A stretch of 64,000 nt of DNA. It comes from Steroidobacteraceae bacterium (GTDB lineage: Bacteria > Pseudomonadota > Gammaproteobacteria > Steroidobacterales > Steroidobacteraceae). The notes beneath the pieces are model-generated. The model was not told the DNA's origin. It ran no database searches and worked only from the letters and a program-made list of their open reading frames with translations. The stretch covers positions 1 to 64,000 of the forward strand of contig JAHCAN010000017.1 of assembly GCA_019634915.1 (NCBI GenBank). The letters are read 5' to 3'. Position 1 is the first letter of the stretch; every line of letters begins with the position of its first letter. Shown here piece by piece: positions 7,655 to 16,554 of the stretch. Both the position numbers and the translations under genes were made by a program.

Positions 7655-8764
7655 TTACTCGGCTCTATTCGGTTCATCGCTTGTGGCTTCGATAGCTGCG
7701 ACTATGGCTGCGCCCATTTCCCGGGTCGTCGAGTTTCCGCCCAGGTCTGGAGTTCGTGGTCCGCTGACGAGCACCGCCTCGATTCCGTGCAGAATCCTGT
7801 CGTGCGCGTCGCGATATATACCTTCACCGTGCCCCAGGAAGTCGAGCAACATCGCCCCCGACCAGACAGCCGCAATTGGATTGGCGATGCCTTTTCCTGC
7901 GATATCCGGCGCGGAGCCATGAACGGGCTCGAACAGTGACGGATAGTTTCTCTCAGGATTCAGATTGGCCGATGGGGCAATTCCGATCGTGCCGGCGCAG
8001 GCAGGGCCGAGATCCGAGAGGATATCTCCGAACAGGTTTGAGGCGACCACCACGTCGAAGCGTTCGGGAGACGACACAAAGCGCGCGGCCAGGATGTCGA
8101 TATGCTGGCGCTCCCACTCTATCGCGGGGAAGCCCCGTGCCATGAGCTCGACCCGTTCGTCCCAATATGGCATCGTCATGGCAATACCGTTCGATTTGGT
8201 CGCTGCGGTAAGCTTCTTGCGCCGCCGGCGAGATGCCAATTCAAAGGCATAGCGCAGAATGCGGTCGACGCCATGACGGGTGAAGATCGTTTCCTGAATG
8301 ACAAGCTCGCGGTCGGTTCCGGCAAACGCGCGTCCACCGATCTCGGAGTACTCGCCTTCGGTATTTTCTCTGATGATGACGAAATCGATATCGCCCGGCG
8401 ACTTGCCTGCGAGCGGGCACGGCACGCCGGGCATGAGTCTGACTGGTCGAAGATTCACGTACTGATCGAAACCCCGGCGAATGGCGAGAATGGATCCCCA
8501 TATCGCCACATGATCGGGAACAATATGCGGCGCGCCGACCGCCCCGAAATAGATGGCCTCATACGCCTTTAGCTTCTCGGGCCAGTCAATGGGCAGCATG
8601 GCGCCATGCCGTGCGAAGTATGTCGCGCACGACCAATCCAGTTCGTCGATCTCCAGGCGGATATCATATTGGCCCGCTGCCGCTTTCAATGCAGCGAGGC
8701 CCACCGACATCACTTCGGGCCCAATTCCGTCGCCGGGTATCAGCGCAATACGGTGACGGTTCAT
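7655..8764 (-). CDS. Tartrate/D-malate/isopropylmalate dehydrogenase-family enzyme
   Basis: The 369 aa protein is a beta-decarboxylating dehydrogenase: it oxidises a 2-hydroxy acid with a vicinal carboxylate using NAD+ and usually decarboxylates the product. Family motifs are IALIPGDGIGPEVM at the N terminus, VNLRPVRLMPG with the substrate arginines, DFVIIRENTEGEYSEIG, and SNLFGDILSDLG near the metal-binding aspartates. The ENTEGEYS loop and overall length resemble tartrate dehydrogenase/D-malate dehydrogenase (TtuC/DmlA) more than LeuB. The start at 8764 has GAAGG just upstream. It is the first gene of a two-gene unit with the TauD-type oxygenase and is the first gene downstream of the cobalamin riboswitch. 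Confidence 0.85.
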   Translation of the reverse strand: MNRHRIALIPGDGIGPEVMSVGLAALKAAAGQYDIRLEIDELDWSCATYFARHGAMLPIDWPEKLKAYEAIYFGAVGAPHIVPDHVAIWGSILAIRRGFDQYVNLRPVRLMPGVPCPLAGKSPGDIDFVIIRENTEGEYSEIGGRAFAGTDRELVIQETIFTRHGVDRILRYAFELASRRRRKKLTAATKSNGIAMTMPYWDERVELMARGFPAIEWERQHIDILAARFVSSPERFDVVVASNLFGDILSDLGPACAGTIGIAPSANLNPERNYPSLFEPVHGSAPDIAGKGIANPIAAVWSGAMLLDFLGHGEGIYRDAHDRILHGIEAVLVSGPRTPDLGGNSTTREMGAAIVAAIEATSDEPNRAE

Positions 8765-9260
8765 CACGCCTTCGCTTTCAGGAGCATGCACGCGTGTTCG
8801 CGACAGATGCCACTCGGGAAAGTTTCAGTCATCACATTCACTTCCTGATTCAGCACTCCCGACCAACGGTTTCAGACCGGACCGTCGCGATTGGCAACGG
8901 CTTGTCGCAACCGGGCGGAAACCAGCTTGCCGGCTCGCGCACATATATGTGCCGCGCCAGCTTGACTGCTTCACGCAAGCTTGCTCCAAGCACCCGAAGA
9001 TATCTCGGGAAGCATTGGTTGGTGCCTCCGGCTCCTGAGACGACAGCACATACCGAGTGAGAACTCGCTGCGTCGTGGATCCATACGCGCGCGCAGGATT
9101 GATGGAGATGCGATTCCCCAGGAACAATGAGCGGAAATCAAAGAACGAAATGAGACGCGCGCAGCAAAGCAATGCGTCAGCATCCCGGCTGCTCCTTGAT
9201 CCACGAGAGCCTTCAGCCGCGCGCCGCGCTCTTTGCCCCGAAGGCAAATGGTGCGACGGT
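8765..9260 (-). other. About 500 bp leader between riboswitch and dehydrogenase gene, no gene recognised
   Basis: No convincing coding region is seen on either strand. A 77-codon minus-strand frame starting at 9204 has a fair ribosome site (AAGGAG) but an arginine- and serine-rich sequence of no recognisable family. A hairpin with a UUCG-type loop (TTTGCC/GGCAAA, 9232-9248) follows the riboswitch core; it lacks a U-run, so it is not a clear terminator. The stretch may be a decayed gene that the riboswitch once controlled. Confidence 0.5.
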
Positions 9261-9462
9261 CGCGGCAGGTCTTCGGGCTTATGGGCTTGAGGTCCTGATC
9301 CCTCTACCTACCGGGCGCTGCTTCCCGGACCAAGATCCAGTGCTGAAGACGCCTGTCGTTCCCAATTACCGCTGCGGGACAGCTCCGGAATTGGCGCAGG
9401 CCTCAGAGCCCACGCCGCACCGGATTCCCTTTTAAGCCTGCTTGTTGAGGGCAGACACCGCT
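9261..9462 (-). promoter_or_regulatory. Cobalamin (B12) riboswitch, minus strand
   Basis: Read on the minus strand, the conserved blocks of the cobalamin aptamer appear in the right order. They are GCTTAAAAGGGAATCCGGTG; then CCGGAGCTGTCCCGCAGCGG (the GCCCCGCAACTGT-like B12 box region); then GCACTGG and CCGGGAAG (the GCCACTG and GGGAAGGC elements); and last AAGCCCGAAGACCTGCC (the AGCCAGGAGACCTGCC closing element). The element points to lower coordinates, toward the tartrate-dehydrogenase-type gene about 500 bp away, and away from the B12-dependent mutase operon. Such switches normally repress B12 uptake or synthesis genes when adenosylcobalamin is plentiful, and none is seen directly downstream. 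Confidence 0.88.
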
Positions 9463-9615
9463 AACAGGAGGCAAACTATTGCAGGCGCTTTGAGTTGTCA
9501 AATAGGCGAACGCTGGCGCATCTCACGCCATGCAGAGTGTGTGCTGATCTGGATGGTACCGGCTGAAGGCGCTTGACTGGTGCAGCGGCTGCCGACCCTC
9601 CAAGGCGAGTTCGCC

Positions 9616-10395
9616 TCAGCTCATCGTCCATCCGCCGCTGACATCAAGCGTTATGCCTGTTATGTATGAGGCTTGATCGGAGGCAAGGAACACCGCGGCG
9701 TCCGCAATATTTCCTGTCTCCGCGAGGCGACGCATCGGAATCTTCGCGATGAGCGCAGCTGTGGCGTCAGGGGTGCGGACATTGCGAAAGCGTGCGGTGT
9801 TCGTGGGACCTGGAGCAATGGCGTTCACGGTGATTCCATGAGTCGCCAATTCATGCGCGAGGTGCCAGGTCAGCCCACGCACCGCAGCCTTGCTGGCGGC
9901 GTAGTGAGCTGCTGAAAGTGTCATGCCCGCACCTGTCTTGCCCGCGCCGGAAGTAAGATTGATGATCCGCCCGTGGCTGCGCTCGAGCATGCCGGGGATT
10001 GTGGCCTTGCTCCAGAGAAACGTGGATTTGAGGTTCAACGCGATGATGTCGTCCCATTCTTGTTCGGGAATTTCCCAAGTCTTGCGCATCGTGCGATAGC
10101 CGCCTACGTTGTTGACGATGATGTCAATTGCGGCGGAGTTCTTCAAAGTCGCTCGAACAGTCGCTTCGACCGCCGCCGAGTTCGTGGCGTCAACGGCGAA
10201 ACTGCTCGCAATGCCGCCGGAGGCGTTGATTGATTCCGCAACGCTTTGGCCCAGTCTCTCGTCGGCGTCCACGACGATAACTTGAGCTCCGGCGTCTGCG
10301 AGCGCTCTTGCAATTGCCTCTCCGATGCCGCCGCCAGCGCCTGTCACGATCGCGGTACGCCCGGCCAGCGTCTGCTGTGTATTCGGAATCACCAT
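9616..10395 (-). CDS. Short-chain dehydrogenase/reductase (SDR)
   Basis: The 259 aa protein is a classical SDR with the NAD(P)-binding TGAGGGIG near residue 20, the NNVGG motif, the catalytic serine in NLTSGAGKT, the YAASK tyrosine/lysine pair, and GPTNT after the last core strand. It would interconvert an alcohol and a ketone. An Asp after the second strand (VVDADE) suggests NAD(H). The ATG at 10395 has AGGA upstream and is preferred to the longer frame from 10422. It is a single minus-strand gene separated from the plus-strand TonB receptor by about 670 bp, and may act on the same imported compound; that is inference from position only. Confidence 0.9.
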   Translation of the reverse strand: MVIPNTQQTLAGRTAIVTGAGGGIGEAIARALADAGAQVIVVDADERLGQSVAESINASGGIASSFAVDATNSAAVEATVRATLKNSAAIDIIVNNVGGYRTMRKTWEIPEQEWDDIIALNLKSTFLWSKATIPGMLERSHGRIINLTSGAGKTGAGMTLSAAHYAASKAAVRGLTWHLAHELATHGITVNAIAPGPTNTARFRNVRTPDATAALIAKIPMRRLAETGNIADAAVFLASDQASYITGITLDVSGGWTMS

Positions 10396-10904
10396 GTCTG
10401 TCCTGAACAGAGGTCGCCGCAACCTATCACCTTGTGGACACGCATTGAAAGGCGAGTTCGCTCAACGTGGCGGTCATGCGCCCTCTGTGCGCCGTGACTG
10501 TCTTGCCTGTAATGCAGCAAAGGGCTCGATCTCGGCTGCGACCCTTCGGGAAACTGCGGCGGACTGTCGGTAGTTTCGAACCGCGGCGCCTTCGATCCGG
10601 CGAAGGAATGTTGCTCCAACTCCATTCCCGGTACGTCGCTTCGCGCCATCGAGCCACAGGCTGCACAGAAGTTGCGCGCTCTGCCGGTCGGGCTACGCAG
10701 GCTGCATCCGCCAGCGAACGCGGTGCTGCGGGTGCCGTGTGCGGCCAATGTGGCGAACGAACTCGTACCGCCTGCTGCAACGACGCCCGGATCGGTACCC
10801 GCGTGAAGGGTTGTGGTGCGCCCCCAGGACTGCGCGAAGTATCGCCGCGTGACAGCTCCGTGGGCGTCGTCACCGTGGTGATCGCGCACATATCGGGTGC
10901 AAAT
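10396..10904. other. Stretch without a recognisable gene
   Basis: About 500 bp between the SDR start and the AT-rich control region of the TonB operon. Several open frames of 80-200 codons exist on both strands, but all are low-complexity and arginine-, serine- or alanine-rich, with no motif I can name. I see no RNA gene or repeat here. Confidence 0.5.
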
Positions 10905-10948
10905 CAGAAAATATCTATATTCGAGTCTAATAATCTGAATTTATTAGA
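10905..10948 (+). promoter_or_regulatory. AT-rich control region with two inverted repeats upstream of the TonB operon
   Basis: This short stretch is strikingly AT-rich against its surroundings. It holds AATAT-CT-ATATT (10910-10921) and a perfect 8 bp inverted repeat TCTAATAA / TTATTAGA with a 7 nt spacer (10926-10948). They lie 118-156 bp upstream of the TonB receptor start and are good candidates for a regulator site and promoter of the 14-gene operon. The IclR protein encoded in the operon is the obvious candidate to bind here, but that is inference. Confidence 0.5.
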
Positions 10949-11065
10949 TAAATCTATCAGTTTTCTGGCGAGCAAGAGGCGTCGGTCGCTTTGCTCATTG
11001 ACACGAGTGTTCAAAAGGGGGAAATTGGAACCGTATATCCGAACAATTCTAGAGGGGATCTGCGG

Positions 11066-13270
11066 ATGACTACGTACGCGCGAGAGACGTCGACGGCGGG
11101 TTTTCGGCGGGAAAGCGCCGCTGCAAAGGGCGTGCTTTCTGGTTGCGCAGCAGCAGTAATGGTTTCGATCAGCTTCACCGCATACGCCCAATCCTCTGCT
11201 GAACCTCAGCTCGAGGAGGTCATGGTCACAGCACGCAAGCAGGAAGAGAGCTTGCAGGACGCGCCATTGGCTATCAGTGCCGTCAGCGGCGCCAGTCTCA
11301 GGGAGTCCCAAGTCAGTAATCTTGTGGACGTCGAGACGAGCATGCCCAACGTGAATTTCGGCGCGCGCCTCTCGGCAGGCGCCCCCACTATCCGGGGTGT
11401 AGGGTTTACCCTTCTGGCTGCAGGTACGAGTGCCAATGTGGCAGTTCACGTGGACGGCGTACCCATCGGCCGGCCGGCCGCTACGGCTGCGTCGTTCTTC
11501 GACATCGAGCGGATCGAAGTGGTCCGCGGACCTCAGGGCACACTGTACGGTCGCAACGCCACCGGTGGCGCGATCAATCTGATCACAGAGCAACCATCGC
11601 CAGAGCTCAAGGGCTATGCCAATGTGACTGTCGGGAACTACAACAGCCGGCGCCTGGAGGGCGCAATAGGCGGACCGATCGTCGAGGATCGGCTATTGGG
11701 CCGTGTGGCCTTCGTCATAGATCAGCATGACGGCTGGGCAACCAACCGCCAATCTGGCAAGGAGGTCGATGCTCTGGCCATGAACGCTTTTCGGGGCCGT
11801 CTGACCTGGTTGCCGGCAGAGGCGTGGAAAGTGGACTTCGGCGCCGAGGTGTATCACCAGAATGACACCATGAACGGCATGAAGTTCATCGGCCAGCCGG
11901 AAGGTGTTGCACCACTGTTTGGTGTGGTGCGAGGCGGGCAGGCCTATCCGACCGGTACACGCGATATTCTCGGTGAACTCGAGCCGGTCAATCAGCTCGA
12001 TCTCTCCAGCATCAACATGACCGCGAGCTGGCAGGGAGAGCGTTTCGGGTTCAAGTCGATCACAGCCTACCGCGAGACCGAGCTGTACTGGCAGACAGAC
12101 ATTGACGGCACCAATATGACGATCTTCAACTTGACGCGTGAGGAGGACGCTCGACAGACCAGCCAGGAGTTCCAGTTGACCTACAACCACGATCGCCTCA
12201 AGTGGCTGGCAGGGCTGTTCTACTTCGACGAGAGAGATTCGATCAACGCGCGCGCACCGGGCGGCTTTGCGACGACACCCACATTGACGCTCGACTTTCA
12301 CCAGTCCGCCGAGGCGAAGACCGAGGCGTTGGGCATTTTTGCGGAGGGGACCTACAACCTGACCGACCGCTGGGCGGCGACGCTGGGTGTTCGCTACAGT
12401 GACGAGACGGTCGAGGTGATCAACGAAAGAACCGATCGCCTGCCGCTTGCCCCGGCGGTTCGCGATTGCAATGTGATGCCTTGCTCGCTGAAGTTCACCA
12501 ATACCTCGCCCCGTTTCATCCTCACCTACAAGGCGAGCGACGACAAGATGTTGTACGCCAGTGTTTCGGAGGGCTTCAAGAGCGGTGGTTTCTCGGTGGG
12601 GTCGGTGCAACCGTCGTTCGATGCGGAGGAGATCCTCAGCTACGAAGTGGGTGCAAAGACCACCTGGATCGACGGCAGGTTGCGCGCAAACTTCGCCGCT
12701 TTCCTGTACGACTACACGGACATGCATCAAACCAAGGTGCTGCCGGGAATCACCGTCACGGAGAATGCGTCGGACGCCACGATCAAGGGGTTCGAGGCAG
12801 AGATCCAGGCTCTCATTACCAGCCAGTTCCAGATGAATTTCGTACTCGGCCTGCTCGATGCGAAGTTCGATCGCTTCGAGTCGCAGAACCCCATCTATCC
12901 CGGCACGCCGGTACAGGACTTGAGTGGCTACAGACTGCCCATTGCAGCGGACTACAGCGGTTCGCTCGGAGCCACCTATAGCTGGCCCACCCAGCAAGGA
13001 ACGTGGAGGTTGCGCGGAGAGCTGGCGTTCTCCGATTCCTTCTATACCACCGCATTCAACGAGCGGCCCGCGTACCAGCCCGCATATCAGACCGGCAACC
13101 TGTTCCTGAACTACGAGCGCGAGCATGTGGTCCTCGGGCTGTTCGTGCGGAATCTGACTGACGAGCTGATTCTCAATTCGGCCTATATCAGCAACTCCAC
13201 CGGCGCGACCGGTCTGGGCACCTATGCACCCCCCCGCACCTACGGGGCCAGCTTCCGCTTCAGTTTCTGA
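11066..13270 (+). CDS. TonB-dependent outer-membrane receptor
   Basis: The 734 aa protein has an N-terminal signal region ending near AYAQSS and a TonB box (EEVMVTARKQEESLQD). A plug domain follows (AISAVSG, GVPIGRP, IERIEVVRGPQGTLYGRNATGGAINL), then a long beta-barrel rich in aromatic strands that ends in YGASFRFSF with a terminal Phe. It imports a substrate across the outer membrane using TonB energy. The plug and barrel style (VMVTARK, GRNATGG) is that of the broad receptors frequent in sphingomonads and gammaproteobacterial degraders, not of clear BtuB type. The ATG at 11066, with GAGGGG upstream, is preferred to 10991. Only 13 bp separate it from the E1 alpha start, so it heads the operon. 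Confidence 0.92.
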   Translation: MTTYARETSTAGFRRESAAAKGVLSGCAAAVMVSISFTAYAQSSAEPQLEEVMVTARKQEESLQDAPLAISAVSGASLRESQVSNLVDVETSMPNVNFGARLSAGAPTIRGVGFTLLAAGTSANVAVHVDGVPIGRPAATAASFFDIERIEVVRGPQGTLYGRNATGGAINLITEQPSPELKGYANVTVGNYNSRRLEGAIGGPIVEDRLLGRVAFVIDQHDGWATNRQSGKEVDALAMNAFRGRLTWLPAEAWKVDFGAEVYHQNDTMNGMKFIGQPEGVAPLFGVVRGGQAYPTGTRDILGELEPVNQLDLSSINMTASWQGERFGFKSITAYRETELYWQTDIDGTNMTIFNLTREEDARQTSQEFQLTYNHDRLKWLAGLFYFDERDSINARAPGGFATTPTLTLDFHQSAEAKTEALGIFAEGTYNLTDRWAATLGVRYSDETVEVINERTDRLPLAPAVRDCNVMPCSLKFTNTSPRFILTYKASDDKMLYASVSEGFKSGGFSVGSVQPSFDAEEILSYEVGAKTTWIDGRLRANFAAFLYDYTDMHQTKVLPGITVTENASDATIKGFEAEIQALITSQFQMNFVLGLLDAKFDRFESQNPIYPGTPVQDLSGYRLPIAADYSGSLGATYSWPTQQGTWRLRGELAFSDSFYTTAFNERPAYQPAYQTGNLFLNYEREHVVLGLFVRNLTDELILNSAYISNSTGATGLGTYAPPRTYGASFRFSF

Positions 13271-13283
13271 GAGAGGTGATAGG

Positions 13284-14321
13284 GTGCACGGGAGCACGAC
13301 TCGGATGACGCACGGAAGTCCTTCCGCCGCTACGGATGAGCTCACACCGCAGGCCGTGCGACTGCGCATCTATCGCATGCTGGTGGAAACACGTGTCTGC
13401 GAGAAACGGATCTCGGATCTGTTCCTGCAGAACCTGGTCAAGGGAACCAGCCATCTGGCCCTGGGCCAGGAGGCGGTGGCGGCGGGTGTGGCTGCCGCCA
13501 TGGAGAAGGACGACTATTCCTTCCTCACTTTCCGGGGCCATCATCACGTCATCGCGCGCGGTGCGTCGATGAAGGGCGTGCTGGGCGAGATGATGGGGCG
13601 AGAGTGCGGCCTGATGGCGGGCAAGGGCGGCTCCATGCATTTGTCCGACGCGAAGTTGAACATCATGGCCTCGTACGCGATCTTGGGATCGCAGCTCGCC
13701 ATTGCGTGCGGTGCCGGGTGGTCGGCGCAGTATCGCGGCACGCGGCAGGCCACGGTAGCCTTCTTCGGCGACGGCACTGCAAATCTCGGCGCCTTTCACG
13801 AGTCGCTCAATCTGGCGGCGGTTTGGAAGCTGCCGGTACTGTTCATCTGCGAGAACAACCTGTATGGCGAGTACACGGCCACGCACCGTGTCACGGCGGT
13901 GGAGCATCCAGCGGCAGATCGTGCTGCTGGCTACGGACTGGAGCGCATCGTCATCGACGGTAACGATGCGGATGCGGTCTATCAGACTGCGCGCCGTGCT
14001 CTTGCCAAGGCGCGTGCAGGAGATGGACCTTCACTGATCGAGTGTCTCACCTACCGGCAAAGCGGACATTCGCGCGCCGATCCGGCCGCGTATCGGCCGA
14101 AGGGCGAGCTCGAGGAGTGGCTCGAGCGTGATCCGCTGACGACATACCGGCGACGCATGCTCGAGCTGGGTTTCGACGAGGCGCAGTTGGAGCAGATCGA
14201 GATCGAAACACAGCAGACCGTGGACCGTGCCACGGAGGAAGCAAAGGCTTCGCCGCCCAGTCCGGTGTCGCTGGCCTTCCAGGACGTCTGGGCGGATGGG
14301 GGTATCGCATGGCGGAACTGA
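13284..14321 (+). CDS. TPP-dependent dehydrogenase E1 component, alpha subunit
   Basis: The 345 aa protein is the alpha chain of a heterotetrameric pyruvate/acetoin/branched-chain type E1. The TPP-binding motif begins at G162-D163-G164 (GDGTANLGAFHESLNLAAVW) and ends with the asparagines of ICENN. The KGGSMHL segment and SGHSRADPAAYRP phosphorylation-loop region are also present. Length and motifs resemble acetoin dehydrogenase AcoA and PdhA equally. The start is taken as GTG at 13284 because GAGAGGTGATAGG lies directly before it; an ATG at 13305 is the alternative. It overlaps the E1 beta gene by 13 bp. Within this operon it likely cleaves a 2-oxo acid or acyloin intermediate. Confidence 0.9.
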   Translation: MHGSTTRMTHGSPSAATDELTPQAVRLRIYRMLVETRVCEKRISDLFLQNLVKGTSHLALGQEAVAAGVAAAMEKDDYSFLTFRGHHHVIARGASMKGVLGEMMGRECGLMAGKGGSMHLSDAKLNIMASYAILGSQLAIACGAGWSAQYRGTRQATVAFFGDGTANLGAFHESLNLAAVWKLPVLFICENNLYGEYTATHRVTAVEHPAADRAAGYGLERIVIDGNDADAVYQTARRALAKARAGDGPSLIECLTYRQSGHSRADPAAYRPKGELEEWLERDPLTTYRRRMLELGFDEAQLEQIEIETQQTVDRATEEAKASPPSPVSLAFQDVWADGGIAWRN

Positions 14322-15292
14322 GCTATCGCGAAGCGGTGGCCGCAGGCATCGCGCAGGAGATGGAGCGCGATCCAAACGTGGTGTTCCTGGGCGAGGATGT
14401 GGGAGAGGCGGGCGGTGTATTCAAGGCAACCGTCGGCCTGCTCGAACGCTTCGGGCCGAAACGCGTGCGGGATACGCCGATTTCGGAGGAGGCCATCCTT
14501 GGCACGGCCATGGGCGCGGCGATGACGGGGCTGCGACCGGTGGCGGAGATCATGTTCTCCGATTTCCTCGCGGTGTGCTGGGATTACGTGGCAAACCAGA
14601 TCGCCAAGACCCGCTACATGACGCACGGACAATTCAGTTTTCCGCTGGTGATTCGCACGGCGAACGGAGGTGGCTCCCGCTTCGGTGCGCAGCATTCGCA
14701 AAGCGTGGAGAACTGGGCCATGGCCGTACCCGGTATCAAGGTAGTCGCGCCGTCTACGCCGGCCGATGTCAAGGGGCTCCTGGCGGCGGCCATCCGTGAT
14801 CCGGATCCGGTATTGTTCTTCGAGCACAAGTCCCTGTACGCCACGCGCGGCGAAGTGCCCGCCGGCGAGCACGTCGAGTCGTTGGGCACGGCGAGGATCC
14901 TGCGCCGCGGCGAGCACATCACGATCGCAGCGCTGGCGGCAATGGTGCCGCGCTCGCTGGCGGCCGCCGAGATCCTCGCACGCGAGCACGGCATCTCTGC
15001 CACGGTGATCGACGTGAGATCGCTTGTGCCGTTGGATACCCGTACGTTGCTGGAAGAGACGCGTGCCACCGGCCGCTTGTTCACCGTCGAGGAGAATCCC
15101 CGCCTGTGCGGCTGGGGTGCAGAGCTTGCTTCCATCGTCATGGAGGAGTGCTTCTACGATCTCGATCAGCCGGTGATCCGTATCACCACGCCGCACATCC
15201 CGCTGCCATCGACCGATGTACTGGAGGACGCAGTGATTCCCTCAGTGGAGCGCATCGTGCAGGAGGTCCGCAAGGGCGTGGATTTCAGGTGA
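14309..15292 (+). CDS. TPP-dependent dehydrogenase E1 component, beta subunit
   Basis: The 327 aa protein has the pyrimidine-binding domain (FLGEDVGEAGGVFKAT, with the catalytic glutamate, and RVRDTPISEEAILG) and the transketolase C-terminal domain (VIDVRSLVPLDT, EENPRLCGWGAELAS). It pairs with the preceding alpha subunit, whose gene it overlaps, to form the active-site interface that binds thiamine diphosphate. It is clearly a paralogue of the E1 beta at the left edge of the window but differs in sequence throughout. The E2 gene follows 8 bp after its stop, or overlaps it if a GTG start at 15289 is used. Confidence 0.92.
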   Translation: MAELSYREAVAAGIAQEMERDPNVVFLGEDVGEAGGVFKATVGLLERFGPKRVRDTPISEEAILGTAMGAAMTGLRPVAEIMFSDFLAVCWDYVANQIAKTRYMTHGQFSFPLVIRTANGGGSRFGAQHSQSVENWAMAVPGIKVVAPSTPADVKGLLAAAIRDPDPVLFFEHKSLYATRGEVPAGEHVESLGTARILRRGEHITIAALAAMVPRSLAAAEILAREHGISATVIDVRSLVPLDTRTLLEETRATGRLFTVEENPRLCGWGAELASIVMEECFYDLDQPVIRITTPHIPLPSTDVLEDAVIPSVERIVQEVRKGVDFR

Positions 15293-15300
15293 GCACGGCG

Positions 15301-16524
15301 ATGGATGTGATCATGCCCCAGCTTGGCGAAACCGTGCTCGAAGGCACTGTATCGGTCTGGTACAAGAAGGTCGGCGAACCGGTTAGCGCGGATGAGCCCC
15401 TGTTCGAGGTGGAGACCGACAAGGTGACCACCCAGATCCCCGCGCCTGGCTCCGGCGTGCTGGCCTGCATTCTGGTGGAGCCCGGCGTGTCGGTGAAAGT
15501 AGGTACGCCGCTGGCAGTGATCGAGGCCCCAGGAGCATCGCCGTCAGCGCCAGTTGCCGCCTCAGCCGCGACTCCGCCCGCATCATCAGGTTCCACTGCA
15601 TCTGCGCTACCGCAGAATTCGTCGTTCGCCAGCACGCCCCGCCCGGCCTCGACACGCCTGTCGCCTGCCGTGCGTCGGCGCCTGCGGGAACAAGGCATCG
15701 ATCCGGCGCAGGTGCGTGGCTCCGGTCGCGATGGGCGCATCACGCCGCAGGATGTGCAGGCCTTTGCCAACGGCCGCGCGGCGGGTGAGGGCGCGCGAGT
15801 GGTGCCGCTCAACAAGGTACGGCGTATCACCGCCGCCCACATGGTGCGTTCCCGGGCTACGAGTCCTCATGCGTTGCAGGCAGTGGAAGTGGACTTCCAT
15901 CGCGTCGCGGCAGCGCGTGCTGCGGGCGGCGCACTGTGGCGTGCCCGGGAGGGCTTCACGCTGACCTATCTGCCTTTCATCGCACGGGCGATATGCCAGG
16001 CCATCGGCAGATTCCCCTACGTGAACTCCAGCTTCATCGACGACGAGCTGCACGTGCATCCGCGCGTGCATCTGGGCGTGGCGGTGGACATGAATTTCGA
16101 AGGTCTGGCCGTCACCGTGATCCGCGATGGCCAGGATCGTTCTCTGAGCGCGCTGGCAAGGCAGATGCACCGGCTCGCCGAGGGCGCTCGCAGTGGCAAG
16201 CTGGCGTCTGATGAAATGGCTGGCAGCACATATACGCTGTCCAACTCCGGCAGCTTCGGCACTTACTTCAGCGCCCCCATCATCAACCAGCCGCAGGTGG
16301 CCATCCTTTCTGTGGACGCTGTGCGCAAGAAGCCATGGGTGATAGAGGGTCCCGACGGAGACTCGATCGGCATACGGCCCATCGGAGTGCTGGCCCAGAG
16401 CTTCGATCATCGAGCTTTCGATGGTGCCTATTCGGCCGCATTCCTGCGGACGGCAAAGGACATCATCGAGACAACGGATTGGGCGGCCGAGCTGGTCGCG
16501 CAGAACGACATCGAGACCTATTGA
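15301..16524 (+). CDS. Dihydrolipoamide acyltransferase (E2) of the island dehydrogenase complex
   Basis: The 407 aa protein has a lipoyl domain (lipoyl lysine K41 in ETDKVTTQIPAP), an Ala/Pro/Ser linker, a peripheral subunit-binding domain (LSPAVRRRLREQGIDP, GSGRDGRITPQDV), and a catalytic domain ending with SFDHRAFDGAYS, which supplies the HxxxDG motif. It passes the acyl unit from E1 to CoA. The start is ATG 15301; a GTG at 15289 is in frame and overlaps the E1 beta stop. No E3 (dihydrolipoamide dehydrogenase) gene is in the operon, so the complex presumably borrows the E3 of another complex. Confidence 0.92.
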   Translation: MDVIMPQLGETVLEGTVSVWYKKVGEPVSADEPLFEVETDKVTTQIPAPGSGVLACILVEPGVSVKVGTPLAVIEAPGASPSAPVAASAATPPASSGSTASALPQNSSFASTPRPASTRLSPAVRRRLREQGIDPAQVRGSGRDGRITPQDVQAFANGRAAGEGARVVPLNKVRRITAAHMVRSRATSPHALQAVEVDFHRVAAARAAGGALWRAREGFTLTYLPFIARAICQAIGRFPYVNSSFIDDELHVHPRVHLGVAVDMNFEGLAVTVIRDGQDRSLSALARQMHRLAEGARSGKLASDEMAGSTYTLSNSGSFGTYFSAPIINQPQVAILSVDAVRKKPWVIEGPDGDSIGIRPIGVLAQSFDHRAFDGAYSAAFLRTAKDIIETTDWAAELVAQNDIETY

Positions 16525-16554
16525 CAACGGGAAGCACGAGAGCGGAGGCACGCC

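Noticed and set aside
8825-9247. 140-codon minus-strand frame after the cobalamin riboswitch as the riboswitch-controlled gene
   Set aside because: Composition is arginine- and serine-rich without motifs, and there is no convincing ribosome site for this start.
9232-9248. Hairpin after the riboswitch as a Rho-independent terminator
   Set aside because: The stem is good (TTTGCC/GGCAAA) but no U-run follows; it may still be a structural part of the leader.
10389-11069. Open frames upstream of the TonB receptor as a regulator gene
   Set aside because: None shows a helix-turn-helix or other domain, and the plus and minus frames are mutual shadows.
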